A DNA stretch of 64,000 bases from JBBRMW01 sp965246845 (lineage in GTDB: Bacteria; Chloroflexota; Anaerolineae; Aggregatilineales; UBA2796), in the NCBI GenBank assembly GCA_965246845.1, contig CBDFFR010000001.1:121193-185192 (forward strand), in the 5' to 3' direction. The notes below the pieces were generated by a model. It had not been told where the DNA came from, ran no database searches, and worked only from the letters and a program-made list of their open reading frames with translations. Positions 33,486 through 41,207 of the stretch are shown piece after piece; positions within the stretch are counted from its first letter, which is position 1; every line of letters begins with the position of its first letter. Made by a program: the position numbers and the translations under genes.

Positions 33486-35249
33486 ATGTTCAAAGCCGAA
33501 CCGCGCGCGATTATCGGGGAGCGCTATCAATTACTTGAAATTGTTGGGCGCGGGAGTTTTGCGGCGGTCTGGTCAGCGTGGGATTTGCGGCTGGAACGTG
33601 TGGTTGCGGTCAAGCTGATGGCGCAAAGCGGCGCTTATGACATATTCGAGCGCGAGGCGCGTCTAGTCTCCTCGCTGGAACATCCGCATATCGTCCCGCT
33701 GCATGATTACGGCGTGGTGGATGGCTCATTCTATCTCGTGATGCGCTATGTTACGGGTGGCACGCTTGCTGCGCACACGGTTAAGAGTCGCCCGCCCATT
33801 GAAACCACACTGATCTATCTCTCGCGGCTCGCGGCAGCGCTCGATTACGTCCATTCGCAGAAAATTATTCATCGCGATTTGAAGCCGGGAAACATCCTGC
33901 TCGATGCGCAAGGCAACCCTTACCTTGCCGATTTCGGGCTTGCGAAGGTGAGCGCGCACCCCGATCAGGAGCATTCCATCTCCGGGACATGGAACTACAT
34001 GGCTCCTGAGCAGTTCGGCGGACGTGCGACCGCCGCCAGTGATACATTCGCGTTCGGGCTGGTCATGTTCCAATTGCTGACCGGGACACTGCCCGCCGAC
34101 GGTCAACAGCCATTCGGTATGTTGTTGATTTCCGAACCTGCCGCGCGGCTGCCCGATATACGCACCTATGATTCGATACTACCCGATGCGCTGAATGTTT
34201 CGTTGCAACGCCTGACAGCGGCAAACCCCGCCGACCGCCCGACGCAGCTTGTGCCGTTTATGCGCGAGATCGAGCCGCTTTTTACGAAATCTGGTATATC
34301 AGTCGTCGGGATGCAGCGCAGAAAGAGTATCAGCGACGAAAGCGCCGTCCTGCTCGACCACGTCACCAAAGGGACGAAAACGAACGCGCTCACGCTCACC
34401 GATTTTCTGCTTCTGGATCGCTATCTCGACGGCCACCCTGCCGCGCTGACGGGCAAAGTCGCGAGTACCATGCTCGATACGGCGCTGCGCTATGATCGCC
34501 GTGTGGATCACTGGGGCGAGCGCTGGTTACGCGAGGGCGAATTTGCTTCACCCGTGAACCACCTGCGCACGTTGCGGCGGTTGCTCCGGCAAGAACTTTT
34601 CGCCGACGCTCGCGAAGGGTTAATGCTGCTCATCTGGTGCGTGGTCGGGAGCGTCCTCGCCTTCGGCTTGCAACTCTACGCCGTATACACACCCGATTCT
34701 ATGTATCCCTTCAAGCGGGTCCTCAATGCAGTGGGGAACGGATTGCTCTTTGGCGCGGCGCTTGGCGTGTGCATCGCAGCGGGGCTGCATATCGCGACGC
34801 GGCTGCGCGCGGTTCCGTTCTGGTTGCGCGCCGGGCTGGGCTGGATTATCACGGCGTTTGGCATATCGATTTGCTTTCAGCAGTACGCCACCATTTTTCT
34901 GAATGGCGAGCTGCCCGAAAATACCGCGCTTGCTAGCGCGTTGGTGTATAGCGCCGGGTTGATTTGGACTGTTGGGCTGCCGACCGTCGCGCGTTTCATT
35001 AGCAGCGCATTCGGTATTGCGCTGTCGCTCCTAATTCCGTTCTGGATTACGATGAACGACGATACCGCAGCCGCGCCGTTCTACTATCGTGGCTTGAACA
35101 ACGCTGAAGATATAGCGCTCGCGGTCTTCTATGCAGTGATCGTCAGCGGGTTTGCCGTCCGTGTGTGGCGTGTAATCAAGCGCAAACCGCAATCTTCGGA
35201 CGCACTGCTGCTCGCGCCGACTACAAAGGTTATCGAAACGGCGGGATAG
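33486..35249 (+). CDS. membrane-bound Ser/Thr protein kinase
   Basis: Residues about 14-270 of this 587-residue protein form a Hanks-type kinase. They include the glycine loop GRGSFAAV (21-28), Lys43 in VAVKL, HRDLKPGN (129-136), DFG (149-151) and APE (173-175), so it should be active. A cytosolic linker follows. The C-terminal third carries about six transmembrane helices (about 375-570) and a short cytosolic tail. No PASTA or other external sensor domain is present, so sensing must involve the membrane helices or a partner. The preceding secreted FecR-like protein, 2 bases upstream, is the obvious candidate. Confidence 0.88.
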   Translation: MFKAEPRAIIGERYQLLEIVGRGSFAAVWSAWDLRLERVVAVKLMAQSGAYDIFEREARLVSSLEHPHIVPLHDYGVVDGSFYLVMRYVTGGTLAAHTVKSRPPIETTLIYLSRLAAALDYVHSQKIIHRDLKPGNILLDAQGNPYLADFGLAKVSAHPDQEHSISGTWNYMAPEQFGGRATAASDTFAFGLVMFQLLTGTLPADGQQPFGMLLISEPAARLPDIRTYDSILPDALNVSLQRLTAANPADRPTQLVPFMREIEPLFTKSGISVVGMQRRKSISDESAVLLDHVTKGTKTNALTLTDFLLLDRYLDGHPAALTGKVASTMLDTALRYDRRVDHWGERWLREGEFASPVNHLRTLRRLLRQELFADAREGLMLLIWCVVGSVLAFGLQLYAVYTPDSMYPFKRVLNAVGNGLLFGAALGVCIAAGLHIATRLRAVPFWLRAGLGWIITAFGISICFQQYATIFLNGELPENTALASALVYSAGLIWTVGLPTVARFISSAFGIALSLLIPFWITMNDDTAAAPFYYRGLNNAEDIALAVFYAVIVSGFAVRVWRVIKRKPQSSDALLLAPTTKVIETAG

Positions 35250-35265
35250 CACCACATTTGGCTAT

Positions 35266-35291
35266 GTAGGGGCGGATCAATGTGTCCGCCC
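35266..35291. repeat. REP-like type 1 unit
   Basis: A single GTAGGGGCGG...GTCCGCCC palindrome (centre ATCAAT) lies 17 bases after the kinase stop. Confidence 0.75.
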
Positions 35292-35303
35292 GTGTATCCT
35301 CAT

Positions 35304-35355
35304 TTGACAGTCAATCGGCACGCTCGTATACTTATAATCAAACGAGCATTTGATT
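35304..35355 (+). promoter_or_regulatory. strong promoter with downstream inverted repeat
   Basis: TTGACA (35304-35309), 17 bases, then TATACT (35327-35332). Immediately downstream, AATCAAA (35336-35342) and TTTGATT (35349-35355) form a perfect 7-bp inverted repeat spanning the expected start site. It is a likely operator for the acyl-CoA dehydrogenase gene. Confidence 0.72.
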
Positions 35356-35373
35356 ATTTTGGAGGGTTCCTGC

Positions 35374-36561
35374 ATGACCGCCCTTGCCCCCACGAAGACG
35401 ACCGCGACCGATTATTATCTGCTTGATGATGTCCTGACCGACGACGAACGCGACGCCCGCTATCGCACCCGTGAATTCTTCGAGGCCGAAGTCGAGCCGA
35501 TCATCACGCCCTATTGGGAACGCGCGGAGTTCCCGCACCAGCTCGTCCCGAAGTTCAAGCTGCTCGGCTACGCGGGCGGCATGTTGCAGGGTTACGGTTG
35601 TGCGGGGCTGTCGGCAATCGGGAGTGGCGTCGTCGGGATGGAGATGGCGCGCGTCGATGGCAGCATGTGTACGTTCTATGGCGTGCATAGCGGCCTCGCG
35701 ATGGGCAGCATCGGCCTGTTGGGGTCGGAAGAGCAGAAACAGCGCTGGCTGCCCGCGATGGCGCAATATGACAAAATTGGCTGCTTCGGCCTGACGGAGC
35801 CGAATATCGGCTCGAACTCGTGGATGATGGAGACGCAGTTCCGGCGCGACGGCGATAGTTACATCATCAACGGCGCGAAGCGCTGGATCGGCAACGCGAC
35901 CTTTGCGGACCTCGCGATCATCTGGGCGCGCAGCGAGGAAGACGGCAAGGTGGGCGGCTTCGTGATCGAGCTGCCGACGGCGGGCTTCACCGCCACCAAA
36001 ATCGAGAACAAGATCAGCAAGCGCGCGCTGATCAACGCCGATATTATGCTGGATAACGTGCGTGTCCCGGTCGAGAATAAACTCGCGCTGGCGAGCAGTT
36101 CCAAAGCGACCGGACAAGTCCTCGTCATGACGCGCGTAGGTGTTGCGTGGGAAGCTATCGGCCACGCAATGGCGTCCTATGAAATCGCGCTGGAATATGC
36201 CAAGCAGCGGCAGCAGTTCGGCAAGCCGATTGCCAGCTTCCAGATGATTCAGGAAAAGCTGGTGAAGATGCTCGCGAAGGTGACGTCGATGCAGTTCATG
36301 ACGCTGCGCCTGAGCCAACTGCTCACGGCGGGCAAGCTGACCGATGCGCAGGCCAGCCTCGCGAAAATGTACAACGCCGCGACCGCGCGTGAAGTCGTCG
36401 CGATGGGGCGCGAAGTATTGGGCGGCAACGGTATTTTGCTCGAATATAAGGCCGCGCGGCACTTCGCAGATGTCGAAGCGGTTTATACCTACGAAGGCAC
36501 GAACGAGGTGCAGACGCTGATCGTCGGGCGCGACATCACGGGGATACAGGCGTTCGTCTGA
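35374..36561 (+). CDS. acyl-CoA dehydrogenase (glutaryl-CoA-dehydrogenase/ACX4-like)
   Basis: This 395-residue FAD-dependent acyl-CoA dehydrogenase has FGLTEPNIGSNSWMMET and KRWIGNATFADLAIIWAR (FAD contacts), the helical domain RQQFGKPIASFQMIQEKL, and YEGTNEVQTLIVGR, whose Glu is the expected catalytic base. The NIGSN/WIGNA pattern resembles glutaryl-CoA dehydrogenases and plant short-chain oxidase ACX4 more than typical medium-chain enzymes. GGAGG lies 8 bases before ATG 35374; the earlier in-frame TTG is unsupported. It is monocistronic behind a strong, operator-covered promoter. The electron acceptor and substrate are not determined. Confidence 0.9.
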   Translation: MTALAPTKTTATDYYLLDDVLTDDERDARYRTREFFEAEVEPIITPYWERAEFPHQLVPKFKLLGYAGGMLQGYGCAGLSAIGSGVVGMEMARVDGSMCTFYGVHSGLAMGSIGLLGSEEQKQRWLPAMAQYDKIGCFGLTEPNIGSNSWMMETQFRRDGDSYIINGAKRWIGNATFADLAIIWARSEEDGKVGGFVIELPTAGFTATKIENKISKRALINADIMLDNVRVPVENKLALASSSKATGQVLVMTRVGVAWEAIGHAMASYEIALEYAKQRQQFGKPIASFQMIQEKLVKMLAKVTSMQFMTLRLSQLLTAGKLTDAQASLAKMYNAATAREVVAMGREVLGGNGILLEYKAARHFADVEAVYTYEGTNEVQTLIVGRDITGIQAFV

Positions 36562-36567
36562 TAAGAT

Positions 36568-36634
36568 GGGCGGACACATAGGTCCGCCCCTACACCGGAG
36601 CGCGCATTACGTAGGGGTCGGATTTATCTGACCC
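36568..36634. repeat. REP-like palindrome pair joined by the conserved linker
   Basis: A reversed type 1 unit (36568-36593, ending CCCCTAC) and a type 2 unit (36611-36634) are joined by ACCGGAGCGCGCATTAC. This is nearly the same linker as at 17849-17870. Confidence 0.8.
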
Positions 36635-36671
36635 GCTTATGTCGTAATGGACTTATGTACAGATTGCGCAT

Positions 36672-36694
36672 ACAATCAACATTGTAACTACAAT
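36672..36694 (+). promoter_or_regulatory. phased half-site operator of the toxin-antitoxin module
   Basis: ACAAT (36672-36676), ATTGT (36681-36685) and ACAAT (36690-36694) alternate at exact 9-base steps, ending 14 bases before the antitoxin ATG. Overlapping inverted repeats of this kind fit cooperative autorepression by antitoxin or toxin-antitoxin complex. Confidence 0.5.
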
Positions 36695-36708
36695 TTTGGC
36701 GGGTCATC

Positions 36709-36933
36709 ATGCAGACTCACAAACCGCGCGAAAAATGGATTTTTGAAGGAAGCGCGATCCTCAAGAGGGGTCAGACCAAAGCGCCGCTCAAGCCCAGGCA
36801 GCGCAAACACTGGGGTATCGGCTTGCTTAATATCATGCACGATGTGGAGCCTTCATCTCCTGATGATTTAGCGGTCTCCGACCCGGTAGCATGGTTGAAG
36901 CAGGTACGTGAACGCTCTGCCCGCGAAGGATAG
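36709..36933 (+). CDS. putative antitoxin of a PIN-domain toxin-antitoxin pair
   Basis: This is a 74-residue basic/acidic protein with an N-terminal positively charged half (KPREKWIFEGSAILKRGQTKAPLKPRQRK) and an acidic-then-helical C-terminus (SDPVAWLKQVRERSAREG). I recognise no antitoxin fold. The call rests on size, position directly before a PIN toxin (its TAG abuts the toxin start), and the operator-like half-sites upstream. The ATG is preceded by a weak GGCGGG. It is probably autoregulatory and toxin-binding. Confidence 0.6.
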   Translation: MQTHKPREKWIFEGSAILKRGQTKAPLKPRQRKHWGIGLLNIMHDVEPSSPDDLAVSDPVAWLKQVRERSAREG

Positions 36934-37320
36934 TTGTGCCTGACTCTATCTATTGTAGACTCAACTGTCGTTATCCACCTGTGTCGAGAACTTCCGAAGG
37001 CCGGCCAATGGCTGATTTCGCAAATTGCTCCGCTTGGCGTTACCCCGATTATATGGCTGGAAGTGCTTCAAGGTGAAAATAGCAAGCAACGAAAAGCGCA
37101 GGCAGTCCGCGTCCTCCAAAACTTTCAATTGGTCTACGTTGAGCATGATGATCAGGACTTTGCAATATCAAAAATCAGAGGCAACTCAGGAATTGGGATC
37201 AACGACTGCTTGATCGCGGCAGTAGCGTTCCGCTGGAAAAGCCGTTTGTATACTCACAATTTGGTACACATGCACAAAATTCTCCCTGCATGGCAGGCTG
37301 TTCGTCCATATCGACTTTAA
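36934..37320 (+). CDS. PIN-domain ribonuclease toxin (VapC-like)
   Basis: This 128-residue PIN domain has acidic active-site residues at the expected places: Asp9 (IVDSTVVI), Glu43 (IWLEVLQGE), Asp91 (GINDCLIAA), and a C-terminal YTHNLVHM matching the TxNxxHF element. VapC-type toxins cleave tRNA or rRNA and are neutralised by the cognate antitoxin. Translation most likely starts at TTG 36934, directly after the antitoxin stop and with GAAGGA upstream; no in-frame ATG exists near the N-terminus. The stop codon is followed by only 61 bases before a truncated sigma-factor fragment. Confidence 0.82.
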   Translation: MCLTLSIVDSTVVIHLCRELPKAGQWLISQIAPLGVTPIIWLEVLQGENSKQRKAQAVRVLQNFQLVYVEHDDQDFAISKIRGNSGIGINDCLIAAVAFRWKSRLYTHNLVHMHKILPAWQAVRPYRL

Positions 37321-37381
37321 CGGCTGTTTGTTGCGGTGAACTGCCACTATGCTTATATCGCGCAGGTGAAGGCGAAACAGT

Positions 37382-37500
37382 GTGGAGCATCCGGCAGACG
37401 CGAAACTGGTCGAGTGGACAGCCGCAGGCGACAAAGCAGCATTCGGCATCTTGATCGAGCGCTACATGGAGGTAATTTACAGCACGCTTTGTTCATTCGT
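37382..37500 (+). pseudogene. truncated ECF sigma factor (N-terminal region 2 fragment)
   Basis: From GTG 37382 (AAGG 7 bases upstream) the frame reads MEHPADAKLVEWTAAGDK, then AAFGILIERYMEVIYSTLC. This is the start of sigma70 region 2 of ECF factors, but homology stops after about 39 codons. There it runs into the 3' end of the convergent membrane-protein gene, and the remaining frame is only the antisense of that gene. No region 2.4, 3 or 4 is found nearby, so this is a remnant cut by a later insertion or rearrangement. Confidence 0.6.
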
Positions 37501-37857
37501 ACCCAAAAGAAACGCGATCACCAGAACGATGGATGCCACAATGTCGATCACGGCAATGCGTTGCAACTGAGCGTTGAAATCCGGCGTTGCGAACGTGAGG
37601 ACGATGAACGAGATCATACTTAAGAGGCCAATAATTGTTGCAACGGGGCGAAGTTGCACGTTGAAGGCTGCGAAGATGATAATGCTGCCAATGATGCCGA
37701 AAAGTATGGCGCGGTGGCGCATCAGGATGAGCATATTCGAGTCATCCGGTATGACTCCGTAAAGACTGTTCAGCGCAGACGCACTGATGCTCCCGATTAC
37801 TGGATAGAAGTTGATGAGACTGACGAGGATGTATAGAATGGTTGAAATCAGTTTCAT
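37477..37857 (-). CDS. four-helix membrane protein controlled by divergent TetR
   Basis: This 126-residue protein has four predicted transmembrane helices and a conserved-looking loop, SLYGVIPDDSNMLILMRHRAILFGIIGS. The family is unnamed to me; similar small proteins lie next to TetR regulators in many genomes. AGGTG precedes the ATG. It is divergent from the TetR-type gene, and the shared gap has two TGACY-N4-RGTCA operators. Its 3' end overlaps the sigma-factor fragment. Confidence 0.75.
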   Translation of the reverse strand: MKLISTILYILVSLINFYPVIGSISASALNSLYGVIPDDSNMLILMRHRAILFGIIGSIIIFAAFNVQLRPVATIIGLLSMISFIVLTFATPDFNAQLQRIAVIDIVASIVLVIAFLLGTNEQSVL

Positions 37858-37896
37858 CGCGTCACACCTTTCAAATTTGCGCCGTACTGGTTAAAA

Positions 37897-37970
37897 TGAC
37901 CGCCGGGTCAGTTATTTCAAAGTATAAACTGAGGGGCGTATTCTGTCAATGACTAATCGGTCAGTTATTT
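37897..37970. promoter_or_regulatory. two matching TetR operators in a divergent promoter
   Basis: TGACCGCCGGGTCA (37897-37910) and TGACTAATCGGTCA (37950-37963), both followed by GTTATTT, lie 53 bases apart in the same orientation. Each is an inverted TGACY-N4-RGTCA. One is close to each start codon, fitting control of both genes by the adjacent TetR-type protein. Confidence 0.78.
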
Positions 37971-37982
37971 TTCGCATCTACT

Positions 37983-38576
37983 ATGCCACGTCCCAATGTA
38001 AGTAAAGAGCGCACCGCTCAAATTCTTGACGCTGCTGCAACCACGTTCAGTCGCCTCGGACTCACCGCAGCACGTATGGAGGATATTGCTACGACTGTCG
38101 GAGTCAGCAAAGGCACATTGTATCTTTATTTCACAAGTAAAGATGCCGTTATAGATGCGCTGATTACGCGGTCCTTCGCCCCGCTGACCGCAGCACTCGC
38201 AGCATTGAATACGGATGAAATGGGCGCAGGTGAACGCCTGCTAATGTATACAGAGCGCATTCTGACTGCGTTCGAGGCGATGCAGCCGATCTATCCGCTG
38301 GTGCTTGATTTTCTGGCTTTGGCAGCGCGCGATCCTGACGCGAACACGGCTTTTATTTCCCAATTCACGGCTTATCAGGCCGAGCTTCGCCGTTTGCTGG
38401 AAGAAGGTATCTCGTCAGGCGAATTCATTGCGCATGACACCGCTTTGACCTCTGCTGCCCTGCTCACAGTGTTGGATGGATCGCTGCTCATCGCCATCAT
38501 GAACCGCGAACTGAAACTCCGCGAGCATGGCTTATCGGCGGTGCGCTTGCTGCTCACAGGCATTCAACAGCAGTAA
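37983..38576 (+). CDS. TetR/AcrR family transcriptional regulator
   Basis: This 197-residue protein has an N-terminal TetR helix-turn-helix: RTAQILDAAATTFSRLGLTAARMEDIATTVGVSKGTLYLYFTSKDAVID, recognition helix about residues 41-50. An all-helical ligand/dimer domain follows, ending in a helix with SLLIAIMNRELKLREHGLSAVRLLLTGI. It is divergent from the small membrane protein and is the likely ligand of the two TGAC-type operators, repressing its own and the neighbour's transcription. The inducer is unknown. Confidence 0.9.
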   Translation: MPRPNVSKERTAQILDAAATTFSRLGLTAARMEDIATTVGVSKGTLYLYFTSKDAVIDALITRSFAPLTAALAALNTDEMGAGERLLMYTERILTAFEAMQPIYPLVLDFLALAARDPDANTAFISQFTAYQAELRRLLEEGISSGEFIAHDTALTSAALLTVLDGSLLIAIMNRELKLREHGLSAVRLLLTGIQQQ

Positions 38577-38585
38577 CGCGCCGCT

Positions 38586-39614
38586 CTACTTCTTCTCTTC
38601 CTTCTTCCCCGGCCCGATCCTTCCCAAAAAGCGTCCGCGCATCAGCCCCACCGCCGTTGGCGTTTCGGCCTCGTCAGCGGGGGCGCTCCAACGATTCGAG
38701 GTACGGTCGCGCAGCCATTCCTCGTGCTGGTCGCTCACTTCTGCAAACGCTTCCGCAAGCGTGAGTTCATCGGCAGTACGCAGCAATGTCCGCAGTTCGG
38801 ATAAATTCTCGATCATCGCGTCGAGATAGCGTGCAACCGCCGCGCCGTTGCCATGCACCGCCGCCGCTGCATCCTGCGGGGTGAACGCCGCGAGGCTGAC
38901 CGTATCATGCGCGAAAACGGGATTGCTCACGCGCTTGAGGTCATCCCACGCCACATTCTTCGCGACCGACCGGAACAGCGCGAGATTGGCGAGCAGCGGT
39001 AGCGCTTCCATTGCGGCCATCAGGCCATCGTGTTCCGCCGGATCGGTGAAGTGCGTACTCATGCCGAGCAGCCCCGCGAAATCCGATGCAAGCTGGATCG
39101 CGTCACCGCGCGTCTGCGCATCCGGCGAAAGGATCAGCGTGCCTTTATCGAAGAGGTCCGCGCGGGCGGCTTCTGTGTCGTCGTCCGTATCGTAAAGGTA
39201 TGCCGCGTTGAGGATTGCCGTCGCGCCGACCGCATAGGCCGTGAGTTCGCCATTCTGCTTCGGGAGATGCTTGCGCGCCCGTTCAATCGTGCGCAGCTTG
39301 AGCGGCGCGAAATCGAGGATGACCGCCCCGGCTTTGAGGTCTGCGCTGATCGTCTCGTAATATTCATCGTACTTGCTGTACGGGATCGATAGCACAATCA
39401 GGTCCGCGCCTTCAACCGCCGCGCCGAGTGAGCGCACTTCACTATCGATGGCGTTCAATTTGCGCGCCGCCGCCCGCGCTGCTGATGACTCGTCGCTCCC
39501 GACGACCGTAATCTTATGCTGTGCGCCGGGAGCCTTGAGATAGCGCTTGATTGCCAGCCCGAACGATGCGCCGACGCGCTTCAACCCGATAATCGCGACC
39601 GTAATTTCTGCCAT
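38586..39614 (-). CDS. prephenate-dehydrogenase-like NAD(P)-binding protein
   Basis: This 342-residue protein has a Rossmann N-terminus (ITVAIIGLKRVGASFGLAIKR) followed by VVGSDE and LIVLSIPYSKYDEYYETI. This layout resembles TyrA/prephenate dehydrogenase and related beta-hydroxyacid dehydrogenases. The dinucleotide loop reads GLKRVGASFG in place of the usual GLGLIGGS. The helical C-terminal domain (SDFAGLLGMSTHFTDPAEHDGLMAAMEALP) matches TyrA, including the HDG-type turn. The last 30 residues are a charged disordered tail. No other aromatic biosynthesis gene is near, so the substrate is not assured. Confidence 0.75.
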   Translation of the reverse strand: MAEITVAIIGLKRVGASFGLAIKRYLKAPGAQHKITVVGSDESSAARAAARKLNAIDSEVRSLGAAVEGADLIVLSIPYSKYDEYYETISADLKAGAVILDFAPLKLRTIERARKHLPKQNGELTAYAVGATAILNAAYLYDTDDDTEAARADLFDKGTLILSPDAQTRGDAIQLASDFAGLLGMSTHFTDPAEHDGLMAAMEALPLLANLALFRSVAKNVAWDDLKRVSNPVFAHDTVSLAAFTPQDAAAAVHGNGAAVARYLDAMIENLSELRTLLRTADELTLAEAFAEVSDQHEEWLRDRTSNRWSAPADEAETPTAVGLMRGRFLGRIGPGKKEEKK

Positions 39615-39626
39615 GCAGGATATTTC

Positions 39627-40139
39627 CTAATTCTCGTCGTCTGCGGCTTGCAGCGCCGTCAATAAGCGTTCGTATTCATCGCGCGGTGCATGATCCAGTT
39701 TACGCGCATGGTTCGCGATAAGTTCAATCGTGAGCGGGTCCGCGCCCGCCGCCGCGACCAGCGCCGCGCTCCATGCCGGGTGCTGATGATTGACCACGAA
39801 CGGACGCCGCCACCCGCGCGGTTCACCCGCTCCCCAACGCGCCACTCGCGCCGGGAACAGCTTACGCGCAATCACGATCACTGCACGCTCCCACAACCAG
39901 TATGGCTGCTGTGCCTTGCCGCAGTCGTGCAGCAGCGCCGCCGCCATCAATGCGGGGTCGCGCTCACCCGTTGCCCGCAAGGTATCCAGCACATTCAGGC
40001 TGTGCTGCGCCTCGCCCGCGCGCATCGTCCTGAAGAGCGCAAGGAGTGGCGGTGAGAGGTACGGCGCGGCGCGACTACGATCCGGCGGGCGGACCCATGC
40101 GCGCAGCGCCCTCAAGCCCTGACGCAGCCGAGGGTGCAT
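39627..40139 (-). CDS. HD-domain phosphohydrolase-like protein
   Basis: This 170-residue protein has HD-superfamily metal motifs: His in EAQHSLNVL (about residue 46), LLHDCGK (HD doublet about 70), NHQHPAWSA (about 115) and ANHARK (about 142). Such proteins hydrolyse phosphomonoesters or phosphodiesters of nucleotides; the precise substrate is unknown. The N-terminus is basic and Arg-rich. Its ATG directly follows the stop of the S2P protease gene, so the two form an operon with the TyrA-like gene 12 bases beyond. Confidence 0.82.
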   Translation of the reverse strand: MHPRLRQGLRALRAWVRPPDRSRAAPYLSPPLLALFRTMRAGEAQHSLNVLDTLRATGERDPALMAAALLHDCGKAQQPYWLWERAVIVIARKLFPARVARWGAGEPRGWRRPFVVNHQHPAWSAALVAAAGADPLTIELIANHARKLDHAPRDEYERLLTALQAADDEN

Positions 40140-40808
40140 CTAGGTCCGCGTGAGCAGGCCGAACAGGATGCGAATCGGCTGCGAGATCACGACATCGAAA
40201 ATCTGCGAGATGCCCGGAATGTTCAGGAAGCTGAGGATGATGATCCCGAACAGGACGTAGGTGCTTTCCTGACGGTAGCGCTGCCATGTATACGACAGGT
40301 CCGGCGGGAGCAGCTTCGCCACAATGGTCCAGCCATCGAGCGGGAAGAACGGCAACAGATTGAAGACGAACAGGAGCAGATTGAAGTAGACGCCCCACGT
40401 CAGCAGGATCGGCAGCGTCGGGATGATGTCGCGCTGGCCTGAAAACGCCGGGTGGATGATGCCGAGAAAGAACGGGATCGCGAAGACGACCGCGAGCAGC
40501 AGGTTCGAGATCGGACCCGCCGCAACGGATGCCAGCATCCCCCAACGGCGGTTGTACATGCGCCGCTCATCGACGGGAACCTGCCCCAGAATGCCGAAGC
40601 CGACGATGACAAACATCGCGAAGCCGACCCAGTTGATATTGGCGCGCGGATCGAGCGACATTTTGCCCATGTTCTTCGCGGTCGGGTCGCCCATCGCGTA
40701 GGCAACCCGCGCATGGGCATATTCGTGAACGGTCATCGCGATCAGGGCGATGATAGCGGTAGCAATGTAATCTGCGAGAGGGCGACCAAGCACGAGGTTT
40801 CTCCTCAT
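40140..40808 (-). CDS. site-2-protease-like (M50) membrane metalloprotease
   Basis: This 222-residue polytopic membrane protein has HEYAH at residues 28-32 within the first helix (the HExxH zinc motif). It has a second active-site motif FPLDGW near residue 150, preceded by NLLLFVFNLLPF. This is the minimal rhomboid-free S2P/M50 type without a PDZ domain, the YwhC/SREBP-like group. It should cleave transmembrane helices of unknown substrates. The ribosome-binding site is weak. It is the first gene of an operon with the HD protein. Confidence 0.88.
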   Translation of the reverse strand: MRRNLVLGRPLADYIATAIIALIAMTVHEYAHARVAYAMGDPTAKNMGKMSLDPRANINWVGFAMFVIVGFGILGQVPVDERRMYNRRWGMLASVAAGPISNLLLAVVFAIPFFLGIIHPAFSGQRDIIPTLPILLTWGVYFNLLLFVFNLLPFFPLDGWTIVAKLLPPDLSYTWQRYRQESTYVLFGIIILSFLNIPGISQIFDVVISQPIRILFGLLTRT

Positions 40809-40923
40809 TCACGCAGTACGGAGCGCGTGAAACACGTTTTGTATTATACAATACGCGGGGTGCATATTTAAGGTGCGCTCATCGTCCGCTGCATTTGAAA
40901 TGAATTGGAATGCCGCGCTTTGT

Positions 40924-40949
40924 GTAGGGGCGGACCGATGTGTCCGCCC
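40924..40949. repeat. REP-like type 1 unit
   Basis: A single GTAGGGGCGG...GTCCGCCC palindrome (centre CGATGT) lies 32 bases before the DUF951 start. An open frame runs from its GTG into that gene and should not be taken as the start. Confidence 0.75.
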
Positions 40950-40981
40950 ACCACGAAAACCATGCGATAATCAATGACATC

Positions 40982-41197
40982 ATGCCAGATAACCCGCTCG
41001 AAGTTCAGGTCAACGATATTATCCAGACCCGCAAGCCGCACGCTTGCGGAGGCGACCAGTGGCGCGTCTATCGCAACGGCGCGGATATTGGCCTGCGCTG
41101 CCTCACCTGTGACCGCCATGTGATGCTCGCCTACCGCGATTTCGCCAAAGCGATGAAGCGCTATGTCTCTCGTGGGAACGATCCGCTAACACCGTGA
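40982..41197 (+). CDS. DUF951 family protein
   Basis: This 71-residue protein shows the DUF951 pattern: VNDIIQTRKPHACGGDQWRVYRNGADIGLRCLTCDRHVML, with Cys in PHACG and in CLTC (possible metal ligands), and a basic C-terminus. DUF951 proteins are short, cytosolic and of unknown role, widely present in Firmicutes and Chloroflexota. ATG 40982 gives the usual length. The open frame to 40940 starts in a palindrome. It stands alone, convergent with the DUF72 gene. Confidence 0.82.
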   Translation: MPDNPLEVQVNDIIQTRKPHACGGDQWRVYRNGADIGLRCLTCDRHVMLAYRDFAKAMKRYVSRGNDPLTP

Positions 41198-41207
41198 AGA
41201 TTGCCTA

